Source of the DNA: Rhizorhabdus wittichii RW1
GTDB lineage: Bacteria; Pseudomonadota; Alphaproteobacteria; Sphingomonadales; Sphingomonadaceae
NCBI GenBank assembly: GCA_000016765.1
Contig: CP000699.1
Coordinates: forward strand, 1,054,001 to 1,118,000
Direction of reading: 5' to 3'
Length of the DNA stretch: 64,000 nucleotides
Shown here: positions 16,673 to 24,948 of the stretch, in pieces
Layout: each line of letters starts with the position of its first letter
How positions within the stretch are numbered: position 1 is the first letter of the stretch
Translations under genes and position numbers: made by a program
The notes under the pieces: generated by a model
Databases searched by the model: none
Seen by the model: only the letters and a program-made list of their open reading frames with translations
Told to the model about the DNA's origin: nothing

Positions 16673-17902
16673 TCAGGCGGCCAGGAAATCGTCGTGGACG
16701 CGGACGGCGTGGCGGATCAGGAATTCCTGGTCCATCAGGTACATCTGGTCGATCGCGCCGGATCGGATGCCGGTGAAGGTGTCCTCCATCGTCGCGGTGT
16801 CCTCCAGCCAGGCGTTGCGGTGGAGCGCGTTGACGTGGAGCTGCGCCACCCGCTCGGCGGCATTCCGCGCCGGCCGGAAATAGTTGATCCCCTCCCACAG
16901 CGTCCGGCCATGGTCGAGCGGCCAGAACTGATGGGTGAAGAAGGACATGCCCGGATAGCCGCAGCCCGCCGAAAGATGGATGATCAGGTTCGGGAAGAGG
17001 TTGGGCAGCTCGAACTGGAAGTCGGTGCGCCGGGTCGGATTGATCCCGGGCGGAAGCTGGTCGGGGCGCGGCCGGTGCGGCTCGGCGCCGTGCAGCACCC
17101 CGGCGAAGGCGGCGGTCGACGCCGCGGTGTCCATCCCCGCGCCATAGATGGTCGAGGAGGCGTGCGGCCCCATCAGCTTGAAATCGCTATGCTCGACCCC
17201 GCGGAAGCCGGGCAGCGAGCCGGCATGGATGGTCGGCACGTGATAGCCCTCGGAAAAGGCCTGGTGCGCGACCTTCCAGTTGCATTCGAGCACCGTCGAA
17301 TAGCGGAAGATGGTGGTCGATTCGGCATAGGGATAGCCGCCGAACAGCTTGGCGAAGTCGCCCAGATAGTCGAGCAGGCTCTGCTCGGGCGGGTCGGCGA
17401 AGTTGATGAAGACGAAACCTTCCCACGTGTCGCAGGCGATCTCGCGCAGGCCGAGGCAGCTCTTGTCGATCTTGCCGAAGCCCTCCTCCATCGGCACCGA
17501 GCGCAGCGGGCCGTCGGTGCCGAACACCCAGCCGTGGAAACGGCAGGTGACCACCCCGGCGCGGGACCGGCCGAAGCTCTCGAAATCGCCGTTGGGAACG
17601 ACCTTGTTGCCGCGATGGGTGCAGACATTGTGGAAGGCGCGGATCTTGTCGTCCTTGCCGCGCACGATCAGCACCGAGGTGTCGGCGACCGGCATCTCCT
17701 TGACCTTGTAGTCGCCGATCTCCGGTATCTCCCAGGCGGTCGCGACCTTCAGCCAGGCGCGGCGGAAGATCTTCTCGCGCTCCAGCTCATAGACCGCCGG
17801 GTCGCGGATCGCCTCCACCGACACCGGATCGACGCCCAGTTCGGCCCGGATCTCCGCGATCGAGCGGCCGATATGGCTCAGCGTCGGATCCTCTGCGTTC
17901 AT
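16673..17902 (-). CDS. Rieske aromatic ring-hydroxylating/demethylating oxygenase alpha subunit (module 1)
   Basis: Terminal oxygenase alpha subunit of 409 aa. The Rieske 2Fe-2S ligands are C94/H96 (CTHRGNKVV) and C120/H123 (CRFHGW). The mononuclear iron site has H221 and H226 in EGYHVPTIH, a distal Asp in ATMEDT, and Glu218 at the bridging position where naphthalene-type enzymes have Asp. It follows a SnoaL-like gene by 30 bases and precedes a small companion gene. Substrate unknown; the bridging Glu is reminiscent of quaternary-amine demethylases such as CntA. Confidence 0.92.
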   Translation of the reverse strand: MNAEDPTLSHIGRSIAEIRAELGVDPVSVEAIRDPAVYELEREKIFRRAWLKVATAWEIPEIGDYKVKEMPVADTSVLIVRGKDDKIRAFHNVCTHRGNKVVPNGDFESFGRSRAGVVTCRFHGWVFGTDGPLRSVPMEEGFGKIDKSCLGLREIACDTWEGFVFINFADPPEQSLLDYLGDFAKLFGGYPYAESTTIFRYSTVLECNWKVAHQAFSEGYHVPTIHAGSLPGFRGVEHSDFKLMGPHASSTIYGAGMDTAASTAAFAGVLHGAEPHRPRPDQLPPGINPTRRTDFQFELPNLFPNLIIHLSAGCGYPGMSFFTHQFWPLDHGRTLWEGINYFRPARNAAERVAQLHVNALHRNAWLEDTATMEDTFTGIRSGAIDQMYLMDQEFLIRHAVRVHDDFLAA

Positions 17903-17932
17903 TGCTGCTCTCCTTGCGTCAAAATCGGCCGA

Positions 17933-18409
17933 TCAGGCGTCGGCCAGGGCCGCCGGCTTGGGCGACCATCCATCGGGGTAGTGCGAGATCAGATCGGCCT
18001 TCAGCTCGAGCTGCCGGAAGCGCCAGCGCGGCCCGTCGGCCAGCGCCTCGGCGACGTAGCGGCCGCCGATCCAGTAAGCGCGCCCGCTCGCGGCGGTCGC
18101 CACCTCCCAGAGGTAGAATTCGATATCGGCCGACCGCCGGTCGTCGGCCAGCGCGACCTTGGGCGACACCAGATAGTGGAGCGTCCAGCGGAAGCCCTGG
18201 TCGGCGTTGCCGGCGACGCCCTCGGCGATCGCGTCGCGCCCGCGCAGCTCGCCATAGCGATCGATCAGGAAGGCCGCGTCGTCGACGAACAGCTCGCGCA
18301 GCGCCGCCGCAGACGGCCCCGCGTCGAACGCCCGGCCGAGATCGGCGATCAGATCGTCGATCGCCCGCAGCGCCTCCAGCCTCTCGATCCTGCGTTCCAG
18401 TGTCTCCAT
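17933..18409 (-). CDS. SnoaL-like (NTF2-fold) protein of Rieske module 1
   Basis: A 158-residue NTF2-fold protein: N-terminal helix ERRIERLEALRAIDDLIADLGRAFD followed by LRELFVDDAAFLIDRYGELRGRDAIAEG and beta strands ending in WRFRQLELKADLISHY. Beta subunits of ring-hydroxylating dioxygenases have the same fold, so this may act as a beta-like partner for the alpha subunit just downstream. The frame is open to 18547, but METLERR at 18409 is the natural start and lies after a terminator of the receptor gene. Confidence 0.8.
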   Translation of the reverse strand: METLERRIERLEALRAIDDLIADLGRAFDAGPSAAALRELFVDDAAFLIDRYGELRGRDAIAEGVAGNADQGFRWTLHYLVSPKVALADDRRSADIEFYLWEVATAASGRAYWIGGRYVAEALADGPRWRFRQLELKADLISHYPDGWSPKPAALADA

Positions 18410-18422
18410 CGCCACGCTCCGC

Positions 18423-18457
18423 AAAAAACAGGGGGCGGGCCCGGCAAGGCCCGCCCC
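18423..18457 (-). terminator. intrinsic terminator after the TonB receptor gene
   Basis: On the minus strand a 10-base GC stem (GGGGCGGGCC / GGCCCGCCCC) with a 6-base loop is followed by a TTTTTT run. It lies between the receptor stop (18465) and the SnoaL start (18409), so the oxygenase genes may be transcribed at a lower level or from their own promoter. Confidence 0.8.
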
Positions 18458-18464
18458 GTCGCCA

Positions 18465-20876
18465 TCAGAAGGAATAGCGCGCGCTGAGATACCATTCGCG
18501 CGGACGGCCATAGACGCCCTCGACCAGGCCGCCGAAGGAGTCGGCATAGCCCGATCCGAGATAGACCTCCTTGGTCAGGTTCTTGACGCCGGCGGTGATG
18601 CCCCAGCGCTTGTCCTCGTCGGTCCAGGCGACCGAGGCGTTGACCAGATGATAGCCGTCCTGGACGAGCAGCGGGTTGTTGACCGCGTCGTTGTAGACCC
18701 GCGACCGGTAGGACCAGTCGACGCGCGGCTGGAAGCTGCCGATGCCGTCCGCCTGGATATTGTAGGCGACGCCGGCGCTCAGCGTCCATTTCGGCGCATT
18801 CTGCAGCTTGGTCGCGGTCGTCACGCCGGCGTTGAGCGCGCGGATGTCGACCCGGCGATACTTGGCGTCGAGATAGCCGAGGCCCGCGTCGATCTGCAGC
18901 CCGCCGATCGGGCGCGCCTGCATCTCCAGCTCGAAGCCCTTGATCCGCGCCTTCGCCGCATTCTGGATGATCGGCGCGAAGCCCAGCGTCGGGTCGTTCA
19001 CGGTGATCTGCAGGTCGTCATAGTCGTTCAGGAAGGCGGCGCCGTTCAGCCGCAGCTTGCGGCCGAACAGGTCCGACTTGAAGCCGACCTCATAGGTGGT
19101 GCTGGTTTCCGGCTTGAACGACGGGATGAAGGCGAAGGGCGGGAAGACGCGCTGGGTGAAGCCGCCGCCCTTGAAGCCTTCCGAATAGGACACGTAGCCG
19201 AGCAGCTCGGGGCTGAAGCGATAGGACAGGCTGGCCATCGGCGTCCAGGCGGTATCCTTCACCGTCGACCGCTGGCCGAGCGGCCCCATCAGCGGATCAC
19301 CGTTCTGCAGGCCCGAGCCGTCCGGGTTGAACGGCGCCCCGGTCAGGAAGCCCGCCTCCACCACATATTGGTTGGCGTTGCCGAAGGTCTTCTTGTCCTC
19401 GGTCCAGCGGATGCCGGCGGTGAGGTTCAGGTTGTGGACGATCTCGTAGGTGCCCTGCCCGAAGAAGGCGAGGCTCTTGCCGTCGAGCACCGCGCCGCTC
19501 AGGAACACCGCGTCGACGATGTTGACGAGGTCGCGATGGTTGCCGCTCTCGCTCGAATAATAGCCGCCGACCACCCAGTTGAAGCGGCCGTCCGCGACGT
19601 CGCCCTGAAGCTGGACCTCCTCCGAGAACTGATCCTGCTTCCAGTCGCTGTTGGTCTCGACGATCGTCGCCGGGCTATGGTCGGAATCGCGGGTCCAGAA
19701 GCCGGTGACCTTGCGATAGGCGGTGATCGACTTGAACGAGATGCCGTCGGCGATCTTCCATTCGATCGTGCCCGACGCGCCCCAGATGTTCAGGTTGGAC
19801 GCCGACTGGTAGCGCTTGGGATTACCGTTGGTGAACACGCCCGAGACCGAGGTGAAGGTGCCGCCGTGGCGATAGGGGCCGAGGGCCCACTGGTTGTTGA
19901 AGCAGCGCTGGTCGGTGAAGCGGCTGGGATCGGCGGTGTTGGCGCAGATGCCCGGCGCGCCCGAATAGACCGCGTTCCACACCTGGGCGGCCGGCGCGTT
20001 CTCGTCGATCGCGATGGCGACGTTGGGGGCCGACTGCTCCCGCGCCCGCGATCCGTCGACCGCCAGGTCGATGGTGACGTCGCTCGACGGTTCGAGGCGC
20101 AGCGCGAAGCGGCCGGCGAGCTGGTCGGTGTCGCCCAGGTCGGGCGCGCCCGCGACCACGCCTTTCACATAGCCGTCGCGCTTGTGGTAGAAGCCTGCGA
20201 AGCTCGAATAGACGCCCTCGGCGAGCGGCACGTCGATCGAACCCTTCGCCTGGATGCGGTTGAAGCGGCCGGTGGTCAGCTCCAGCGATCCGGCCAGCTT
20301 GTCGCCCGGCTTCTTGGTGACGACGCTGACGGCGCCGCCGATCGTGTTGCGGCCGAACAGCGTGCCCTGCGGCCCGCGCAGCACCTCGATCCGCTCGACG
20401 TTGAGCACGTCGAGGACGTTGCCGACCCCGCGCGAGATGTAGACGCCGTCGAGGTAGAGGCCGACGCCGGGATCGGCCGAGAGCTGATAGTCGTTCTGGC
20501 CGATGCCGCGGATGAAGATCGCGGCGGTCGCGTTGCTCGCCGAGACCGGCACCGAGCTGTTGAACTTCACGTTCGGGGTGAAGTCGCCGATCTGGGTGAC
20601 GTTGTCGATGCCGCGCGCGGTCAGCCCTTCGGACGTCACCGCCGAGATCGCGATCGGCGTGTCCTGCAGCGATTCCGCGCGGCGCCGCGCGGTGACGGTG
20701 ATGACCTCGACGCCGTCGACCGCGTCGGCGGACGCGGCTTCGGCCGGCGCCTGCTGCGCGCTCGCCATGCCGGCCGGCGCCGCCAGCCCGATCAGCGACG
20801 CGCCGATCAGCAGCAGGCCGCGGCCGCGCCGCGGCGCTGCGATCGCCCCCATCTCATTCTGCCTTGCCATGTTCAT
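18465..20876 (-). CDS. TonB-dependent outer-membrane receptor (module 1)
   Basis: An 803-residue receptor: signal peptide (GRGLLLIGASLIGLAAPAGMASAQQ), TonB-box-like VEVITVTARRRAES, plug domain with RGIGQNDYQLSADPGVGLYLDG and LRGPQGTLFGRNTIGGAV, then a 22-strand barrel ending in the terminal Phe of YLSARYSF. The start at 20876 has GGAGG eight bases upstream; earlier in-frame starts lack one. Probably imports the substrate of the adjoining oxygenase modules. It is divergent from the amidase-oxygenase operon. Confidence 0.92.
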   Translation of the reverse strand: MNMARQNEMGAIAAPRRGRGLLLIGASLIGLAAPAGMASAQQAPAEAASADAVDGVEVITVTARRRAESLQDTPIAISAVTSEGLTARGIDNVTQIGDFTPNVKFNSSVPVSASNATAAIFIRGIGQNDYQLSADPGVGLYLDGVYISRGVGNVLDVLNVERIEVLRGPQGTLFGRNTIGGAVSVVTKKPGDKLAGSLELTTGRFNRIQAKGSIDVPLAEGVYSSFAGFYHKRDGYVKGVVAGAPDLGDTDQLAGRFALRLEPSSDVTIDLAVDGSRAREQSAPNVAIAIDENAPAAQVWNAVYSGAPGICANTADPSRFTDQRCFNNQWALGPYRHGGTFTSVSGVFTNGNPKRYQSASNLNIWGASGTIEWKIADGISFKSITAYRKVTGFWTRDSDHSPATIVETNSDWKQDQFSEEVQLQGDVADGRFNWVVGGYYSSESGNHRDLVNIVDAVFLSGAVLDGKSLAFFGQGTYEIVHNLNLTAGIRWTEDKKTFGNANQYVVEAGFLTGAPFNPDGSGLQNGDPLMGPLGQRSTVKDTAWTPMASLSYRFSPELLGYVSYSEGFKGGGFTQRVFPPFAFIPSFKPETSTTYEVGFKSDLFGRKLRLNGAAFLNDYDDLQITVNDPTLGFAPIIQNAAKARIKGFELEMQARPIGGLQIDAGLGYLDAKYRRVDIRALNAGVTTATKLQNAPKWTLSAGVAYNIQADGIGSFQPRVDWSYRSRVYNDAVNNPLLVQDGYHLVNASVAWTDEDKRWGITAGVKNLTKEVYLGSGYADSFGGLVEGVYGRPREWYLSARYSF

Positions 20877-21260
20877 TATCCCTTCCTCCCGGTTGCCGCC
20901 GGCGCCGCCAGTTCGGGGCCGGTGCGGGCACGCCCCCGCGCGCCCGTCGATCACGAACCCGAAGGCTGGTGACGGGTACATGCAACATCATCGGACCCCC
21001 GATGCGCTAGCCTCAGGGCGCGATCAGCAGCACCACAGCGCGATCGAATGAGAACGCGCCAAAACCCCCATTTTCCGGGCCCCCCGTCCCTCGCGCGCGA
21101 GCATACGCGCGGTCATGACGTCGCTTCGCAGGCCCGTTGCGGCCGCTTTGATGCGGTAACTGGCTACTAGGCTCGGCAGAGGGATAGCCGCGAAAGCCCG
21201 CCCCCGATCATCATCCTGACACGATCCGACATCGGACGACGGAACAGCGTGAGGAAGCAG
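20877..21260. promoter_or_regulatory. divergent promoter region between receptor and amidase-oxygenase operon
   Basis: About 380 bases without a credible gene. It must hold the promoters of the minus-strand receptor and the plus-strand amidase operon. A small dyad ATCGG-ACCC-CCGAT lies near 20990-21010, and ATCCGACATCGGA repeats that motif near 21220-21240. No RNA gene or clear sigma-70 boxes recognised. Confidence 0.45.
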
Positions 21261-22427
21261 ATGGCGAACACGGTGGAAATCAAGCGCAGCGGGGCGACGG
21301 CCAAGGACGATCCCAATTGCTTCAACCGCCTGCACTGGGCGCTGGAGCCGGTCGCCCATGCCCGGCCGGGCGACTATATCGTCTACGAGACCCGCGACGC
21401 CTTCGACGACCAGTTCAATTGGTCGACCACCCCGGCCGACGTCGCCGCCTGCGACCTCAACCGGGTCCACCCGATGACCGGCCCGGTCCATATCGAGGGC
21501 GCCGAGCGCGGCGACGCGCTGGCGGTGACGATCGTCGACATCGCCCCTTATGACTATGGCTATACCGTCATCGTCCCCGGCTTCGGCTTCCTGCGCGACG
21601 TCATCCCCGGGCCGTTCATCGCCAACTGGAAGCTCGACCGGCTCTGCGCGGTGTCGGACCAGATCCCCGGCGTCCGCGTGCCGATGTGCGCCTTCCCCGG
21701 TTCGATCGGCGTGCTCCCCGGCAAGCCCGAGGTCGCCGCCGCGCTCGAACGCGAAGGCGCGCTGGCGGCGGCCGGCGGCTTCGCGCTGATGCCCGAGCCC
21801 GCCCGCGCCCTGCCCGCCGCCCTGTTCGCCGAAGGCGCGCCCTATGCGGCCGAGGGGCTGCGCACCGTGGCGCCGCGCGAAAATGGCGGCAACATGGACA
21901 TCAAGGCGATGCAGGTTGGCTCCACCGTGCTGTTCCCCGTGCTGGTCGACGGCGCGGGGCTGTGGACCGGCGACATCCACTTCGCCCAGGGCGACGGCGA
22001 GGTCTGCGGCACCGCCGTCGAGATGGCGGCGCGCGTCACCCTGAAGTGCGAGGTGATCAAGGGCGGCGGCAAGAACATCGTCTTCCCGCACGTCACCGGC
22101 AACGGCCAGCTCCGCACCACCGAGCCGGGCCGCTTCCACGCGATCGTCGGCATGCCGGTGAAGAAGAAGGGTGAGGTTCCGCCCCACCTCGCCTATCTCG
22201 ACAGCCCCAAGGTCGCCGCCCTCACCAACCTGTCGGAGGATCTGACCCTGGCGGCGCGCGACGCGCTGCTGCGGATGATCGACTGGATTTCCGAGACCAG
22301 GGGCTACAGCCGCGAGCAGGCCTATGCGATCTGCGCCGCCGCCGTCGACCTGCGCATCGGCCAGCTCGTCGACGTCCCCAACATCATCGTTTCCGCCGTG
22401 ATCCCGCTCGACATCTTCGTCGAGTGA
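21261..22427 (+). CDS. acetamidase/formamidase family amidohydrolase
   Basis: A 388-residue member of the FmdA/AmdA family, which hydrolyses small amides to acid and ammonia. Characteristic segments: GDALAVTIVDIAPYDYGYT, NGGNMDIKAMQVGSTVLFPV, GDIHFAQGDGEVCGTAVEM and the terminal QLVDVPNIIVSAVIPLDIF. The ATG at 21261 has GAGGAAG upstream; the in-frame GTG at 21249 does not. It is the first gene of an operon with a Rieske oxygenase, so an amide- or formamide-bearing intermediate may be hydrolysed in the same pathway. Confidence 0.9.
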   Translation: MANTVEIKRSGATAKDDPNCFNRLHWALEPVAHARPGDYIVYETRDAFDDQFNWSTTPADVAACDLNRVHPMTGPVHIEGAERGDALAVTIVDIAPYDYGYTVIVPGFGFLRDVIPGPFIANWKLDRLCAVSDQIPGVRVPMCAFPGSIGVLPGKPEVAAALEREGALAAAGGFALMPEPARALPAALFAEGAPYAAEGLRTVAPRENGGNMDIKAMQVGSTVLFPVLVDGAGLWTGDIHFAQGDGEVCGTAVEMAARVTLKCEVIKGGGKNIVFPHVTGNGQLRTTEPGRFHAIVGMPVKKKGEVPPHLAYLDSPKVAALTNLSEDLTLAARDALLRMIDWISETRGYSREQAYAICAAAVDLRIGQLVDVPNIIVSAVIPLDIFVE

Positions 22428-22458
22428 GCCCGACCGCGGCACCATCGGAGAGTGAACC

Positions 22459-23652
22459 ATGAACGCTGAACATCGCTGGCTCGAAGCCTATCCGGAGCTC
22501 GGCTCCGGGCCGATCTCGACCGAACCCTATATCTCGCCCGAATGGTACGAGAAGGAGAAGGAGAAGATCTTCAGCAAGGTCTGGCTGTGCGTCGGCCGCG
22601 CGAACGAGCTGCCGCGCCCGGGCGACTACAAGGTCAAGCGGATCGAGGCGGCGAACACCTCGGTGATCGTGATGCGCGGCAAGGACGGCCAGATCCGCGC
22701 CTTCCACAACATGTGCGCGCATCGCGGCAACACCGTCGTCACCGAGAACGGCCAGGAGACCTACGGCCGCAACCGGGCGGGCGTGATCACCTGCCGCTTC
22801 CACGGCTGGGTCTACGCCGCCGACGGCGCGCTGCGCAGCGTACCGAGCCAGGAGCGCTTCTATTCCTGCTTCGACAAGGGCGACAACGGCCTGGCGCCGA
22901 TCCACCTCGACACCTGGGAAGGCTTCCTGTTCGTCAACGTCGCCGAGAAGCCGGAGCACAGCCTGGCGGAATTCCTGGGCGACTATGCCGAGCATTTCCG
23001 CGGCTTCCCGTTCGAGGAGCTCGACTATGGCTTCACCTACCGGACCGAGCTCGACTGCAACTGGAAGGTCGCGCACGACGCCTTCGCGGAGGCCTATCAT
23101 GTCGACACCATCCATGCCGGCTCCTTCCCCAACGTCTTTTCGAGCGGCCTGCAGAACGTCAAGCTGATGGGTCCCCACCGGACCTGCGCGGTGTGCCTGA
23201 CGCTCGACGCCAAGCCGACCCCGGTGGCCGGCATCGCCAACCGGATCGCGGGCGCCAGCCTCGTCTCGCAGCGCGGCAAATCGATGCTGCCCGCGACGAT
23301 CAACCCCGATCACCGGCCCGATTTCGCCTTCGAGCTGAGCGTGCTGTTCCCGAACACGCTGCTCCACGTGTCCGAGGGCATCTGGTTCACCCACCAGTTC
23401 TGGCCGCTCGCGCACAACCGGACACTGTGGGAGGGCCGCTATTATGTGAAGGCGCCGACCAGCAACGCCGGCCGCTGGGCGATCGAGCATGCGATGACGC
23501 TGCAGCGCAACGCCTGGCTGGAGGACACCGCGACGATGGAGGACACGCAGCGGGCGATGCAGTCGCGCGCCAAGATGCAGCAGCACCTCCAGGACGACGA
23601 GATCCTGATCCGCCACGGCGCGATCATCGTCGACCAATATGTGAACGCCTGA
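22459..23652 (+). CDS. Rieske oxygenase alpha subunit (module 2)
   Basis: Terminal oxygenase alpha subunit of 397 aa. Rieske ligands C86/H88 (CAHRGNTVV) and C112/H115 (CRFHGW); mononuclear iron ligands H214/H219 (EAYHVDTIH) with Glu211 at the bridging site and an Asp in ATMEDT. Very similar to module 1 in the NWKVAH segment and in the WPLAHNRTLWEG and NAWLEDTATMEDT segments, so the two are paralogues. It is 31 bases after the amidase and 17 bases before its companion gene. Confidence 0.93.
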   Translation: MNAEHRWLEAYPELGSGPISTEPYISPEWYEKEKEKIFSKVWLCVGRANELPRPGDYKVKRIEAANTSVIVMRGKDGQIRAFHNMCAHRGNTVVTENGQETYGRNRAGVITCRFHGWVYAADGALRSVPSQERFYSCFDKGDNGLAPIHLDTWEGFLFVNVAEKPEHSLAEFLGDYAEHFRGFPFEELDYGFTYRTELDCNWKVAHDAFAEAYHVDTIHAGSFPNVFSSGLQNVKLMGPHRTCAVCLTLDAKPTPVAGIANRIAGASLVSQRGKSMLPATINPDHRPDFAFELSVLFPNTLLHVSEGIWFTHQFWPLAHNRTLWEGRYYVKAPTSNAGRWAIEHAMTLQRNAWLEDTATMEDTQRAMQSRAKMQQHLQDDEILIRHGAIIVDQYVNA

Positions 23653-23669
23653 TCCGGGGGAATGGAAGA

Positions 23670-24047
23670 ATGACCGAATTGACGCTGCCCGCGGCGTTCG
23701 CCGACCTGGCGCCGTGGCTCGACTGGGCGCTGCCCACCGCCGACGGCCGCCAGGACAGGCGGCTGGCCTCGACCTCCGACACGCTCCGCCGCTTCTACGA
23801 CGCGGTGCTGCCCCGGCTGGAGGATATTCTCGCCGAGGTCGACAAGCACCCGCTCGGCCAGTTGCCGGCGGCGCTGCGCCCGCTCTACGACATCGCCCTC
23901 TCGCTGGCCGAGGTGGCGCCGCATATCGAGCTGTACGACGGCGCGGTGGGCGTGCCCTATGCCTTCGAGGAGGGGCGCTTCATCGCCGTCCATGGCGGCG
24001 AGCCGACCTGGAGCACGCCGCAGCCGATGATGACGCCGGCGCCATGA
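23670..24047 (+). CDS. small companion protein of a Rieske oxygenase (copy 2, uncharacterised)
   Basis: A 125-residue protein homologous to the products at 16295-16660 and 27002-27358. Visible shared blocks: WLDWALPTADGRQDRRLAST, LRRFYDAVLPRLEDILAEV, ALSLAEVAPHIELYDG, VPYAFEEGRFIAVHGG. No known motif, signal or membrane segment. Its stop overlaps the SnoaL start (ATGA), tying it to the operon amidase-alpha-companion-SnoaL-ferredoxin. The start at 23670 is preceded by GGAAGA. Confidence 0.8.
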   Translation: MTELTLPAAFADLAPWLDWALPTADGRQDRRLASTSDTLRRFYDAVLPRLEDILAEVDKHPLGQLPAALRPLYDIALSLAEVAPHIELYDGAVGVPYAFEEGRFIAVHGGEPTWSTPQPMMTPAP

Positions 24048-24532
24048 GCGCCGGCCCGTCGATCGAGCAGCGGCTGGCCCGGATCGAAGCGCGCGCCGAG
24101 ATCACCGATCTCGTCGCGCGCTACGCCCGGGGCGCCGACCGCAAGAACGACCCCGCGATATTGGGGCCGCTGTTCGCCGAGGACGCGCTGTGGTCGGCGG
24201 AGGGCTTCGCCGCCCTGACCGGCCGCGCCGCGATCGCCACCGGCCTCGCCGCGCTCGCCGCCGACCGGGTGCTCTGGTCGATCCACTACATGACCGCGCC
24301 GCTCGTCGAGCTGTCCGACGACGGCGCAACCGCCCGCTGCCACTGGTATCTGTGGGAGCTGTGCACCCTGTCCGAGGCGGCGGGGCCGACCGACAGCTGG
24401 TTCGGCGGCTGGTACGACAGCGAACTCAGGCGGACCGGCGAGGGCTGGCGCTTCACGCGCGTGACCCTCGACGTCCGCATCCAGGGAGAGGCGAATCCGC
24501 CATGGCAACTCAAGAAACCGGTGCAGATGTGA
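24044..24532 (+). CDS. SnoaL-like (NTF2-fold) protein of Rieske module 2
   Basis: A 162-residue NTF2-fold protein with N-terminal helix EQRLARIEARAEITDLVARYARGAD, ILGPLFAEDALWSAEGFAALTGRAAI and the strand-rich C-terminus (SIHYMTAPLVELS, WYLWELCTL, GWRFTRVTLDVRI). It resembles the module 1 protein at 17933-18409, especially in HYL/HYM and YLWE. Oxygenase beta subunits share this fold; no classical beta subunit is present in the operon, so this is the candidate replacement. Confidence 0.82.
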   Translation: MSAGPSIEQRLARIEARAEITDLVARYARGADRKNDPAILGPLFAEDALWSAEGFAALTGRAAIATGLAALAADRVLWSIHYMTAPLVELSDDGATARCHWYLWELCTLSEAAGPTDSWFGGWYDSELRRTGEGWRFTRVTLDVRIQGEANPPWQLKKPVQM

Positions 24533-24834
24533 CGATCAGGCTTTGCGCGACCGATGATATTCCCGAGGGCGAGGTCCGCCAGTTCGCGGTCGACGACGGA
24601 CGGACACTCGCCGTCTACCGCGTCGACGGGGACTATTTCGCCACCGACGATCTCTGCACCCATGGCGACGCCTCGCTCTCCGAGGGCGAGATCGAGGACG
24701 GCAAGATCCTCTGCCCCTATCATATGGGCAGCTTCGACATCCGCACCGGCGAGGCCTGCGCCGCACCCTGCTCGATCGCGATCAAGACCTACCGGCTGGC
24801 GGTCGACGGGGACGACGTCCTGCTGCTCGACTGA
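24502..24834 (+). CDS. Rieske-type ferredoxin of the module 2 oxygenase
   Basis: A 110-residue Rieske 2Fe-2S ferredoxin with ligands C52/H54 (CTHGDASLSEG) and C71/H74 (CPYHMGSFDIRTGEA), the pattern of biphenyl/naphthalene dioxygenase ferredoxins. It would carry electrons to the oxygenase alpha subunit. ATG 24502 overlaps the SnoaL gene by 31 bases and has GAGAGG ten bases upstream; a GTG at 24529, overlapping the SnoaL stop, is an alternative. No ferredoxin reductase gene is found in the window. Confidence 0.92.
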   Translation: MATQETGADVTIRLCATDDIPEGEVRQFAVDDGRTLAVYRVDGDYFATDDLCTHGDASLSEGEIEDGKILCPYHMGSFDIRTGEACAAPCSIAIKTYRLAVDGDDVLLLD

Positions 24835-24847
24835 GCTTCCCTCCCAA

Positions 24848-24938
24848 CGTCATCCCGGCGGAGGCCTGGATCTCGGGCGGCTCCTGCCTCGACCCCGTCT
24901 CCTCTCTCCCGAGATCCCGGCCTCCGCCGGGATGACGG
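24848..24938. repeat. paired REP palindromes
   Basis: Long, nearly perfect inverted repeat: the left arm GTCATCCCGGCGGAGGCC and the right arm GGCCTCCGCCGGGATGAC, each continuing through ATCTCGGG/CCCGAGAT. It lies between the convergent ferredoxin and AraC genes and may double as a terminator. The same type is at 62287-62367. Confidence 0.82.
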
Positions 24939-24948
24939 GTTGGGAAGC

